64,000 bases of DNA from Bacilli bacterium (GTDB lineage: Bacteria; Bacillota_I; Bacilli_A; ML615J-28; CAG-313): the NCBI GenBank assembly GCA_017937305.1, contig JAGBDV010000002.1, positions 111,000 to 174,999 on the forward strand, given 5' to 3'. Position numbers and translations under genes: made by a program. The notes beneath the pieces are model-generated. The model saw nothing but the letters and a program-made list of their open reading frames with translations. It was not told where the DNA came from and searched no databases. This document shows positions 16,304-25,137 of the stretch, piece by piece (the stretch's first letter is position 1; each line of letters starts with the position of its first letter).

Positions 16304-17530
16304 TTAATTAAATAATTTATTTTTTTGTAAATCATCACAGATATTAATTGCTAAAGCTAATATATCACAAGATGTTTCGTCAACACCAAATGTTTCAAAA
16401 CTATTTAATACAGTTGTTTCTAATAAATATTTAACTGTAATTACATCTATTTCCTTTTTATTATAAATTTGTTGTGCTAAAACTTTTGCATCATATGAAA
16501 AAATATCAGTTGAAGCACCACCTGCTATAATATTTTCTGGATCAAATTTAACTAGATTATCAAAAATAATTTTTTTAATTTCAATAAATCTTTGAGTATT
16601 ATAACCTAATATATCATCAATAACAAATATTATATTATCTGGATTATCTATATTAGTAAAATAAATTGGTTTAGAATCATGAAATTGGATAGATATACTA
16701 CCTCTTTCTGCAGATAAATAATATCTTTTTATACTATTTATTTTTTTATAGTCTAATTCAATTTTTCTCTTATTAATAAATGCAATTACAAATTGTTCTT
16801 TCTCTATATATAATTTTGCTTTAAATTGTTTGAAATCTTTTTTTGTCCATTTAGAAAAAATGCAGTAATATCCTTCTTGTAATATGTTATTTTCATGTTC
16901 AAAAGTTTCTAACTTTTCTTTATCATTATTATTTATAAATAAAAGTTTTCTTTTCCCGTTATAATTAGTCATTAAGCTCATACATAGTCCCATAAATAAT
17001 CCCCATATGATTCCGCCAAGCATAGATAAACCAAATAATGACCAAGAATAACTAGAACCTAACCCATAAAATAGGAAAAATAATATTCCCCATAAAATTC
17101 CACCAATTAGTGAAATAATAAATGGAATTAATTTATTAATATCTTTAGTAAGATAATAATAATTACATAAAATATATTTATCCTTTTTTCCATCATATAT
17201 ATTTATATATGTTTCATTATTATTCCAATGAATAATTATATTTTCTAAATTATGTTTTGAATTATCTCTAGTAGGAATACCGTATAACTTAATGTATAAA
17301 TCTTTAATTTGTTCAATATTATATATATTTTTATCAAATTGTATTTCTAAACATGAAACTTTATTATATGCAAAACTATATATAAGTGTTAAGTTTTTCA
17401 AGTTATCTATTGAAATGTTATCAATTATAAGTTGATGTTTTTTAAACTTCCAATTAATATTTTCTTTTTTAAACATTTTAATTAATGTTTTTTTAGATTT
17501 ATGTCCTAATTCTGTTAATTTTTTTATCAT
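16304..17530 (-). CDS. Membrane protein of unknown function with glycine-zipper helices
   Basis: 408 residues. The N-terminal 135 residues are soluble, with a beta-rich domain (LIYSFAYNKVSCLEIQFDKN). Two glycine-rich helices at about 137-185 (ISLIGGILWGILFFLFYGLG and LSMLGGIIWGLFMG) form zippers. The C-terminal half contains a PH-like domain (IELDYKKINSIKRYYLS) and an all-helical end. Ribosome site GGAGATTAACTT. No family recognised. Confidence 0.5.
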   Translation of the reverse strand: MIKKLTELGHKSKKTLIKMFKKENINWKFKKHQLIIDNISIDNLKNLTLIYSFAYNKVSCLEIQFDKNIYNIEQIKDLYIKLYGIPTRDNSKHNLENIIIHWNNNETYINIYDGKKDKYILCNYYYLTKDINKLIPFIISLIGGILWGILFFLFYGLGSSYSWSLFGLSMLGGIIWGLFMGLCMSLMTNYNGKRKLLFINNNDKEKLETFEHENNILQEGYYCIFSKWTKKDFKQFKAKLYIEKEQFVIAFINKRKIELDYKKINSIKRYYLSAERGSISIQFHDSKPIYFTNIDNPDNIIFVIDDILGYNTQRFIEIKKIIFDNLVKFDPENIIAGGASTDIFSYDAKVLAQQIYNKKEIDVITVKYLLETTVLNSFETFGVDETSCDILALAINICDDLQKNKLFN

Positions 17531-17682
17531 AAGTTAATCTCCAAATGAATAATAATATTAAGTATTCATAAATAATTCTATTAATAAAAGCCTCGGCTAC
17601 TATATCTTTTCTTAATCTTAATATTTCTTTGTTTCAAAAGTTTTAAAATATGTTTTTTTACCTCATCACAATTATCTAATAA

Positions 17683-18147
17683 CTATGAAATATGTTCTTC
17701 ACTATTTTCTGTAATAAATATAAAATTAAAGCTAAAGTTTGCCGGATAGTAAAACACTTTACTTACTTTATCTAAATCAATTATAGTTTCTTCGTCTTTT
17801 TTATAAAAATAAATTAGTTTATCATTTATTATTTTAATTGCTATATCAGGTTGTTTTAATTCATTAATAAATCCAAAAATGAACATAAAACCAGCAATTG
17901 AAAGACCAATAGTTGCTATTAAAGCTTTTTCTTTATTAAATATCCAAGCAAAAGGAATTGTTAATATTATAAGTATACCTATAGTTAAAAATATATATGG
18001 TTGTTTTTTAGAAGTATATCCTATAAGTGTTACTTTATCTGTAACAGGTTCTTTTGGTTCTTTAAATGAAAAACCACAATCACATACTTCTATTTCTAAA
18101 TTTTGTTTTTTTCTACAATTTGGGCAATATTTTATTTGTTCCATCAT
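17683..18147 (-). CDS. Zinc-ribbon PH-like membrane protein, cut by an in-frame TAG
   Basis: 154 residues to the TAG at 17683-17685: a Cys4 zinc ribbon (YCPNCRKK...EVCDCGFSF), two helices (about 50-88) and a PH-like domain (IAIKIINDKLIYFYKKDEETIIDLDKV). The same frame then stays open for 33 more codons to TAA at 17581. These read LLDNCDEVKKHILKLLKQRN, a good amphipathic end like that of the 153-residue protein at 10.2 kb. So the gene was probably 188 residues long and has suffered a nonsense mutation, or the TAG is read through. Confidence 0.55.
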   Translation of the reverse strand: MMEQIKYCPNCRKKQNLEIEVCDCGFSFKEPKEPVTDKVTLIGYTSKKQPYIFLTIGILIILTIPFAWIFNKEKALIATIGLSIAGFMFIFGFINELKQPDIAIKIINDKLIYFYKKDEETIIDLDKVSKVFYYPANFSFNFIFITENSEEHIS

Positions 18148-18202
18148 TAATACCTCTAATTATATATATTATAGTAAATATATTTTAATATGTCAACATT
18201 TT

Positions 18203-18235
18203 AAAAAGATACTCTTTTTTAAGGAGTATCTTTAG
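18203..18235 (-). terminator. Terminator of the 1006-aa lipoprotein gene
   Basis: 10-bp stem AAAGATACTC / GAGTATCTTT immediately after the stop at 18238. Confidence 0.75.
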
Positions 18236-18237
18236 TT

Positions 18238-21200
18238 TTATTTTTTTGTTACTTCTATTTCTGAAACAGGTTCTTCTACATATTTATATTCAAGAACAAT
18301 ATAATATGTACCTTCTTTTAAGTATACTTCCTTGTCTGACCAAGGTATGATTTGAATAACCATTCTTTTATCTTGATTATAAATATATATATTAAGATAA
18401 TTAGCATCAAATTTATAATATGATGTTTCTGTGACTGTAAATTTTAAGAATTCAAAGTCTTTTTCAAAATCTTGTTTAACTTCTTTTACTTCATCTAATT
18501 TTAATTCGTTCATATTTAAGAAATCTTGCGGATTATCTCTATTTACATTTTTAATTCCTATTGGTATAGGCTTTTTATACATTCCACTTGGATCAGCATC
18601 AATACCAGGGATTGTAAAATAATATCTACCTGGTTCTAAATCTACATATAAAAGTCTTGCAACATAAGACCAATTACCATTTGGAACTAGTACTTGTATA
18701 TTATCAAATTCATCAAATATTTGAACTTCTAGTGATTGATACATTATTGTTGTTTTTTCTTCTAATGTAAAATAGTATTTTAAAGTTTGAGTACTTAACA
18801 CTTTATCACTATATATATATGAATATTTATAATCGTTTAATGTATCGTCTAATTCTTTTAACTCTACCTCATAAGTTTGATCTAATGCTGAATGGAATGT
18901 ATATTTTACTTTAGCATAAAGTAATACACTTTCTGAATAGCTACATTCAATTAGATATTCGCCTGGTTCTAAAATTTCATTATATATTCTATTACCTTGT
19001 GTATCATATATAAATTGGGTGAATCCATATTTTAAAACTTCGTTTGTAAAGTAGTCTAAATATTGAAATCTTACTGAACCTTTTTCTTTGACTACTAACT
19101 TCATATACATTTTAGGTAGGGTTAAACCTGCCATATAGTAAAGATCTGTATATTCTAAAGAAAGTATTGGTAAATTAGACGAATTCTTATCTGTTACATT
19201 ATTGTTTTCTAATTCTTTTACAATAAATTTATATTCTATATTGTCATCAGGATTTAAATAAGAATTTTCTACAATCATTATTTCAAAATTACCAGGAAGT
19301 GCAGAAAAAGATATTTTGTCTCCCGGATTAAAATTAATCATATTAGGATTAGATGTAGGGTATTCTTTTAAAATAACCCTATAATACTGATCAGATGTAT
19401 TTTCAATATAATATATTTTTAATTCGCTTGATGTATTTTCTATCTTATAATATTCAAAATCATGATGGCCTTCTAATGTACCTTGATATGTAATATCCTT
19501 TGTAGTATCAATAACTGTTGGATTATTTTTATCTCCAATTGAATTATAATCATATTTTTGATGAATTACCATTCCACTTTCTGAACTATAGCTTCTTACA
19601 CCTATAAAATACCATCCATCTTCTTTGATTATATAATTTCTCGAAAAATCATCTAGCCATTTACCATATTCAACAACATTAGCATCAACTTTCTTTCCGA
19701 ATTTATCAAAAACTTTAACTTCTAAACGACTTCCAAATAAATTTACATCACTAAAACTATATAAACCTTTTTCCATATATGAATAATAATATATATCACT
19801 ATGTGCATCTATATGAAATTCACTTGGAATAGGAGCTTCAATTGTATTATCACTTATTGTAAAATCAATAATATTTAACTTAATATTATAGTCATATCCA
19901 GCACTATCTTCACTTAAATCAAATCTTTCACAAATAAATAGTTCATTTAAACCAGTTTGTAAAGTAATATAATTTGCTTGATTAGGTTTAATAGTTATAA
20001 ATTTAATTTTATTTATATCTATAAGTAATTTATTTTTGTCATAAATTTTACAAATCAATAAATCTTGTTTACCTAAATTTTCTATTCTTACTGATTTATC
20101 AGCAGAATCATTATTTATATATACTAATTTTTCAACATCATATTTTCCTTCAATAGTACCTTCTAAATCAATTGGATTAGATATATCTATACCTTCAGTT
20201 GTTACGGTTGTATCATATTCATGATTTGATAAAGTAAATTTTGTTGTATCATGATTTCTATTTGTAGCAATTACATAATAAATCCCATCTTCTTCAATTG
20301 GTAAAAGGGAGTTAATAGGTATATATGTAGATGAATCTATATTACCTAAGGATTCAGTTATTAAATTATAGTTTTCATCATATAATTCTAATTTTATTCC
20401 TCTTTCATTTGAAACAAGCATTCCTTTTTTAGCATCAATTCTTAAATAAGCTTGTTTATATGCATCAAGTTTTAATACTTCTTTATAATCATATGTTTTA
20501 TAAACTTCTTCAAAACAGTCAGGTGCAGTAAATTTATAATCTCCACTTAACATATTCTTTGGAGTAAATTTCATTATATCTATTTCAACTATCAATTTTA
20601 AATTAATTGGTTCAGATAATTTCTCATATTCAACAACAACTTCTAAAGCCATTGTCACTTTTTCTTCTTTTATTGTATATGTAATAGTTAAATCTGAATT
20701 GAATAAAATATCAATAGGTACGTTTGATGTTTCATAAATATCTTCTAGTATTTCTTTACTTTCTTTATTTAGTGCATCTTTATATTTACACTTAAGTGTA
20801 TAAACATTATCATTTACTGTTACATTTATTTTTTGACTATTAAATTCAGTAATATAGTAATCACCACTATTTTGGATATCATTGTTTGTTTCATCATTTA
20901 CAAAATCAGATACATAACAATAAAAATCTCTGTCATAGTTTTGTGTATTAATTTTCGTATACTTAAATATTTTATCATCTTCTTGTGTATATATCTCTTT
21001 TTCATTACCTGTAGTAATTTCTATATATGCAGGTTTTTTTGCAAGACTAATTAGTGAAGATACTCGTTCATTATTAACTTCTACACTTAAGTCTATACTT
21101 AAATAATCACTAGTTTCTATTTTAGAATTAAATTCATTTACTTTTGTAGTTAATTCATCAAATAGCTGTTGATTTACAACTGGATCGCCATTAGAAAAAT

Positions 21201-21258
21201 TACAGCCAGTTAATGTAAATAAAAATAACCCAACAAAAATCCAAAATATTTTTTTCAT
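18238..21258 (-). CDS. Large surface lipoprotein of unknown function
   Basis: 1006 residues. A lipoprotein signal ends in LTGC, the lipidated Cys at 19. Residues 30-240 look like a LolA/DUF6612-type beta sheet domain (YLSIDLSVEVNNERVSSLIS). The remainder is a series of beta-sandwich modules with pre-peptidase-C-like phrases (DGIYYVIATNRNHDTTKF, DGWYFIGVRSYSSESGM, EPGRYYFTIPG, EGTYYIVLEYKY). These suggest adhesion or carbohydrate binding at the cell surface. No catalytic motif seen. Own promoter and terminator. Confidence 0.65.
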   Translation of the reverse strand: MKKIFWIFVGLFLFTLTGCNFSNGDPVVNQQLFDELTTKVNEFNSKIETSDYLSIDLSVEVNNERVSSLISLAKKPAYIEITTGNEKEIYTQEDDKIFKYTKINTQNYDRDFYCYVSDFVNDETNNDIQNSGDYYITEFNSQKINVTVNDNVYTLKCKYKDALNKESKEILEDIYETSNVPIDILFNSDLTITYTIKEEKVTMALEVVVEYEKLSEPINLKLIVEIDIMKFTPKNMLSGDYKFTAPDCFEEVYKTYDYKEVLKLDAYKQAYLRIDAKKGMLVSNERGIKLELYDENYNLITESLGNIDSSTYIPINSLLPIEEDGIYYVIATNRNHDTTKFTLSNHEYDTTVTTEGIDISNPIDLEGTIEGKYDVEKLVYINNDSADKSVRIENLGKQDLLICKIYDKNKLLIDINKIKFITIKPNQANYITLQTGLNELFICERFDLSEDSAGYDYNIKLNIIDFTISDNTIEAPIPSEFHIDAHSDIYYYSYMEKGLYSFSDVNLFGSRLEVKVFDKFGKKVDANVVEYGKWLDDFSRNYIIKEDGWYFIGVRSYSSESGMVIHQKYDYNSIGDKNNPTVIDTTKDITYQGTLEGHHDFEYYKIENTSSELKIYYIENTSDQYYRVILKEYPTSNPNMINFNPGDKISFSALPGNFEIMIVENSYLNPDDNIEYKFIVKELENNNVTDKNSSNLPILSLEYTDLYYMAGLTLPKMYMKLVVKEKGSVRFQYLDYFTNEVLKYGFTQFIYDTQGNRIYNEILEPGEYLIECSYSESVLLYAKVKYTFHSALDQTYEVELKELDDTLNDYKYSYIYSDKVLSTQTLKYYFTLEEKTTIMYQSLEVQIFDEFDNIQVLVPNGNWSYVARLLYVDLEPGRYYFTIPGIDADPSGMYKKPIPIGIKNVNRDNPQDFLNMNELKLDEVKEVKQDFEKDFEFLKFTVTETSYYKFDANYLNIYIYNQDKRMVIQIIPWSDKEVYLKEGTYYIVLEYKYVEEPVSEIEVTKK

Positions 21259-21356
21259 TTATATATACCTTCCTTATTAATTACATATTTCTTAATAATA
21301 ATATAGCATAAAAAATAATTCTTATCAATATTTAATAATTAAATATATATATATTT

Positions 21357-21390
21357 AAAAAAATCTCGTTATTACTAACGAGATTTTTAT
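21357..21390 (-). terminator. Terminator of the GDPD lipoprotein gene
   Basis: 12-bp stem (AAAATCTCGTTA with its complement, 4-nt loop) followed by T residues, just past the stop at 21398. Confidence 0.8.
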
Positions 21391-21396
21391 CTTATA

Positions 21397-21498
21397 TTTA
21401 TTCAAATACTGCATATAATGTTACATCACCCATTGTTCCTGCAGGAAGTTGAGTAAATGTAGTAGTTGATGAAGCTTCTAATGCCCATCCTTTAAATA
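21397..21498 (-). repeat. Direct repeat copy 2 (3' end of the GDPD lipoprotein gene)
   Basis: Partner of 14151-14252, about 97 percent identical over 102 bp, same orientation. This copy is the functional end of a long gene and is presumably the source. Confidence 0.85.
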
Positions 21499-24400
21499 CT
21501 TTACCTTCTAGTTTTGGAGTTGGAAGTACTGTAGGTAGTGTTGCAATTGTGTATTCAACAACATAATTTTCAATCGTTCCACCTGTCATTCCTGATGCAT
21601 CAAAGAATTCTAGTGTTGCATTACCTGTAGATAATTCTCCATTAATCTTAACACCTTGACCTACTTTTACAGCACCTCTAAAGGCTGATGTTGAGCTATA
21701 TTGTCCATATGAACCTGAAATTGTGATTACATATTCACATATACTTGCGTCAAATGATTTATTTTGGTCAGCTACAGATTTAACAACATATATTCCCATT
21801 GATTCATCAAATGCAATACCTACTCTAAATGACCAAGTAGCTTTAGGATATGTACTAACATGATCAAGATATATATAATTTACATAATTTGTACCACTCC
21901 AGAAATCATCTTTTCTGTTAGTTGTAATTGAAGTAACAGGAGAACCAGTAAATTCTGCTTTATTGCCCCATTCACCACCTTGTAAATCATATTTAATTGA
22001 GTATACTGCATAGTCATAATTAGCATAAAGTGTAATTTCACCACTTGTTAATTCACTAATTGAAGTAATATAAGAATTGCTTCCTGCTTCTTTTGACCAT
22101 CCTTTAAATACGTATCCAGCTTTTTCTGCAGGGTATAACATTGTAGATATACCTTCTAAATATTGCTCTGGATTCTTTTCATTATTAGTTCCACCATCTA
22201 AAACATAATTTACTTTTGAATAAACATCAGGTACTACTACTTCTTCCCATTTAGCATAAAGAATTAAGTCACCTGTTGTACCTTTTTCAATTTTAATTAC
22301 TTGTTCACTTGTTGCATCATGATCTAAATACCATCCTAAGAACTCTATTGATGCAGTAGGTGCTGATAAAATAATTTCATCTTCAATTGTATATTTAATA
22401 TGATCAGTAGGCATTGTAGCTTCTACACCAACTAAGTATTTAATCATATTCTTTTCAGGATATGCATTAAATGCTGCAATACTTGTACCATTACACCATT
22501 GATGGAATCTAAAGAAGATTTGAACACGGTTATTAGATGCTTGTTTAAATGTATAACTATAACCTGTGTATGATGTTTCCATAGCTTTTAAGAAATATGA
22601 GTTACATCCAATGTATTTAGTGCGGTATGGTTCTGAATTTAAGAAATAATTATTATCAACTTCAGGAACATAATCGTGAGAGTTACTACCTTCGATTGGT
22701 TTATAAATCATTGTAGCAAAAGTACGTTCAAATGTATAAACATATAAATCTTTAATATCTTGAGCACTAGATACTGTACAACTACCATATTCAGTAGAGT
22801 TTACATATATCTTATAACTACCATCTGTTACTGTAACATTTGGAAGGTGTGAAGCATTTGCTACTAACCAATCAAATAAGTCATTATAGAAATCATTAAC
22901 AAAGTCTTCTTTTGAAGCCCATGTTGATTTAGTTAATACATATAAATTAGAATCATAAGTGATTGTATATTCAATTAACTCATATTCTGGAGTTACTTCT
23001 AAATCAGATGTTACGTTTTCAATAGACTTGCTCCATCCTTTAAACTTATAACCTTCTTTTTCAGGAGGAAGTGGAGATGCAGCAGTTCTTCCTTCTTTAA
23101 CTTTAGTTTCTTTTAATAATTCTTTATTTTCATCATAGAACTTAACTGTATGATAAACAATTTCACTATTATCAGGTAGATTTAATTTATGCATACTTTG
23201 CCAGTCAACTGTAACAAAGTCTACACCAATATTTATCCATTTTTGAACATCACTATAATCACTATATTGAGTGAATGTATATGTTGAAACTTTAATTCCA
23301 GCATCTTGATATCTTGCAACCCATTCAGCTGTATTTTCAGTTTGACCATTACCATAAGTTACACAACCACTAACATCTAATCCATATTCTTTACATCTAT
23401 TAAATACTGTTTCAGATGCAAATGAATCTACTAAGTATTGACAAGGGATATAATCATAACCATTTTGTTTTACCCAAATTAAACAGTTATATGCACTGGC
23501 TAAAAAGATTGTTTGTTCAAGCATGTCTTCTTGTTCAATTAAAGCCATAAGTTCATCCATTCTTGATTGATCACTGTTTGAAATACCAGGAGAACCTTTA
23601 AGTTCAACAACAGCATAAATACCATATTCTTTACAAATTTCTAAGTATCTTTCAAGTGTACAAATCTTTGATGAATATTTACCTGTACCAGGCATTTCAT
23701 TATATTGACTAGGGTATCCTGCTGTTCTACTTGAGTTTACAACAACATCTTTTAAGTCTGCCCAATTTGTATTTGCAATAGTAAGTCCACCAAATGTGTC
23801 ATCATGACAACATACAAATACACCATCTTTAGTTTGTTTAACATCAGTTTCTAATGCTTGATATTGTAAAGTTTCAGCAGCATATAAGAATGCTTCTTCC
23901 GTATTAGCAACACCATAGTATGATCCTTGGTGACCAATAAACTGAACTGCATAGTCCCAAACAACTTTAACTGTTCTTTCTAAAGAAGCTTTATTTCCAG
24001 CTTTATCACTAACTTCATATTTAACTACATAAGTGCCATATTTTCTATTATTAATTTCATGAGAAACTTTCACTTCATTTATTAAATCTCCATCAACATC
24101 ATCAGTTGCGATAACACCAGCCATTAAGAAGTCATTTGTAGCTTCTTTATTCCAGTTTAATACTAGTTGTGTAGAAGCAGTACTAGCTAATTCTAATACT
24201 GGAGCAACTTTGTCATGTCCATGACATTTATCAGAAGATGTTCCATCACATTCTGGATCTATACATTTACCACATTCTGGGCATGCTGTATGTTCATGCT
24301 TTGGTGCATGTCCTGCACATTGATCAGATTCAGCTCCATCACATTCTGGATCTGTACATTTACCGCATTCTGGACATGCTGTATGTTCATGCTTTGGTGC

Positions 24401-24859
24401 GTGACCTACACATTTATCAGATTCTTCTCCATCACATTCTGGATCTGTACATTTACCACATTCTGGGCAAGCTACATGTTCATGCTTTGGTGCGTGACCT
24501 GCACATTTATCTGATTCAGCTCCATCACATTTTGGATCTGTACATTTGCCACAGTCTGGGCAAGCTACATGTTCATGTTTTGGTGCGTGACCTAGACATT
24601 TATCAGATTCAGCTCCATCACATTCTGGATCTGTACATTTGCCACAGTCTGGGCAAGCTACATGTTCATGTTTTGGTGCATGACCCATACATTTTTCGTC
24701 ACTAGTTCCATCACAGTCTTCTGCAATACATTTTCCACAGTCTGGGCATGCAGTATGTTCGTGTTTAGGATGTTTATTTCCATTACACCCTTTACTATTA
24801 CAACCAATTAATGAAACTACCATGACTAACATTATTAGACATAATAAAGCCTTTTTCAT
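21398..24859 (-). CDS. Surface lipoprotein: Cys/His repeats, glycerophosphodiesterase domain, Listeria-Bacteroides repeats
   Basis: 1153 residues. Signal peptide ends SLIGC (lipidated Cys20). Residues 31-215 hold six 31-residue repeats of the pattern HEH-x-ACP(D/E)CGKC and PECDG, probably metal binding. Residues 218-300 are a DUF5011-like beta domain (YVVKYEVSDKAGNKASLERT). Residues 305-555 are a GDPD domain: GHQG (His310), LETDVKQTKDG (Glu337/Asp339), His352 and VVELKG (Glu419). The canonical HR pair is HQ here, so activity may be altered. The C-terminus carries several Listeria-Bacteroides repeats (FKGWSKS, FLGWYLD, FKGWALE). Probably a cell-surface phosphodiesterase or binder of teichoic-acid-like or glycerophosphodiester substrates. 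Confidence 0.8.
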   Translation of the reverse strand: MKKALLCLIMLVMVVSLIGCNSKGCNGNKHPKHEHTACPDCGKCIAEDCDGTSDEKCMGHAPKHEHVACPDCGKCTDPECDGAESDKCLGHAPKHEHVACPDCGKCTDPKCDGAESDKCAGHAPKHEHVACPECGKCTDPECDGEESDKCVGHAPKHEHTACPECGKCTDPECDGAESDQCAGHAPKHEHTACPECGKCIDPECDGTSSDKCHGHDKVAPVLELASTASTQLVLNWNKEATNDFLMAGVIATDDVDGDLINEVKVSHEINNRKYGTYVVKYEVSDKAGNKASLERTVKVVWDYAVQFIGHQGSYYGVANTEEAFLYAAETLQYQALETDVKQTKDGVFVCCHDDTFGGLTIANTNWADLKDVVVNSSRTAGYPSQYNEMPGTGKYSSKICTLERYLEICKEYGIYAVVELKGSPGISNSDQSRMDELMALIEQEDMLEQTIFLASAYNCLIWVKQNGYDYIPCQYLVDSFASETVFNRCKEYGLDVSGCVTYGNGQTENTAEWVARYQDAGIKVSTYTFTQYSDYSDVQKWINIGVDFVTVDWQSMHKLNLPDNSEIVYHTVKFYDENKELLKETKVKEGRTAASPLPPEKEGYKFKGWSKSIENVTSDLEVTPEYELIEYTITYDSNLYVLTKSTWASKEDFVNDFYNDLFDWLVANASHLPNVTVTDGSYKIYVNSTEYGSCTVSSAQDIKDLYVYTFERTFATMIYKPIEGSNSHDYVPEVDNNYFLNSEPYRTKYIGCNSYFLKAMETSYTGYSYTFKQASNNRVQIFFRFHQWCNGTSIAAFNAYPEKNMIKYLVGVEATMPTDHIKYTIEDEIILSAPTASIEFLGWYLDHDATSEQVIKIEKGTTGDLILYAKWEEVVVPDVYSKVNYVLDGGTNNEKNPEQYLEGISTMLYPAEKAGYVFKGWSKEAGSNSYITSISELTSGEITLYANYDYAVYSIKYDLQGGEWGNKAEFTGSPVTSITTNRKDDFWSGTNYVNYIYLDHVSTYPKATWSFRVGIAFDESMGIYVVKSVADQNKSFDASICEYVITISGSYGQYSSTSAFRGAVKVGQGVKINGELSTGNATLEFFDASGMTGGTIENYVVEYTIATLPTVLPTPKLEGKVFKGWALEASSTTTFTQLPAGTMGDVTLYAVFE
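24205..24770 (-). repeat. Six 93-bp tandem repeats inside the GDPD lipoprotein gene
   Basis: The coding sequence for the Cys/His units repeats every 93 bp (for example TGTTCATGCT at 24291 and again at 24384). Inner units are nearly identical at the DNA level, the outermost more diverged, as expected of unequal recombination or slippage. Copy number may vary between strains. Confidence 0.9.
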
Positions 24860-24954
24860 TTTTATTCATTCTCCCTTCGTTTATTAGGTTAATATTATTA
24901 TATAATATATTTTTTCAGATTGTTTAAAATTATATAATTTAAATTATTATTAAT

Positions 24955-24987
24955 AAAAAAAACAGCTTTACATATATGTAAAGCTGG
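24955..24987 (-). terminator. Terminator of the 450-aa membrane protein gene
   Basis: Perfect 24-bp palindrome (half CAGCTTTACATA) preceded on the plus strand by eight A, hence an intrinsic terminator on the minus strand. Confidence 0.8.
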
Positions 24988-25047
24988 TAAAAAATAAACT
25001 TTTAAACAAACAATTATATACGATCATATATATACTTAAATTCTATG

Positions 25048-25108
25048 GGATTTTTAGAAATGTACGGAAAATTGGAAAAATTATTTCCGCATTATGAAGT
25101 TTCATCAA
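25048..25108 (-). repeat. Intergenic module F (tail only)
   Basis: GAAATGTACGGAAAATTGG and the later TTTCCGCATTATGAA match the tail of modules A and D at 26.8 and 31.7 kb. Only this outer end of the module is present, marking the left edge of the island. Confidence 0.7.
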
Positions 25109-25137
25109 TAGCTTATTTTTACTTTTAAAGGTCTAGA

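Noticed and set aside
24238..24705. Long open frame on the plus strand over the lipoprotein repeats
   Set aside because: It is antisense to the 93-bp repeats and its periodic peptide merely mirrors the coding strand; no ribosome site or start context.
24205..24770. Possible CRISPR-like array (regular repeats)
   Set aside because: The 93-bp period is continuous coding sequence with no spacers; no cas genes in the window. No CRISPR array was seen anywhere.
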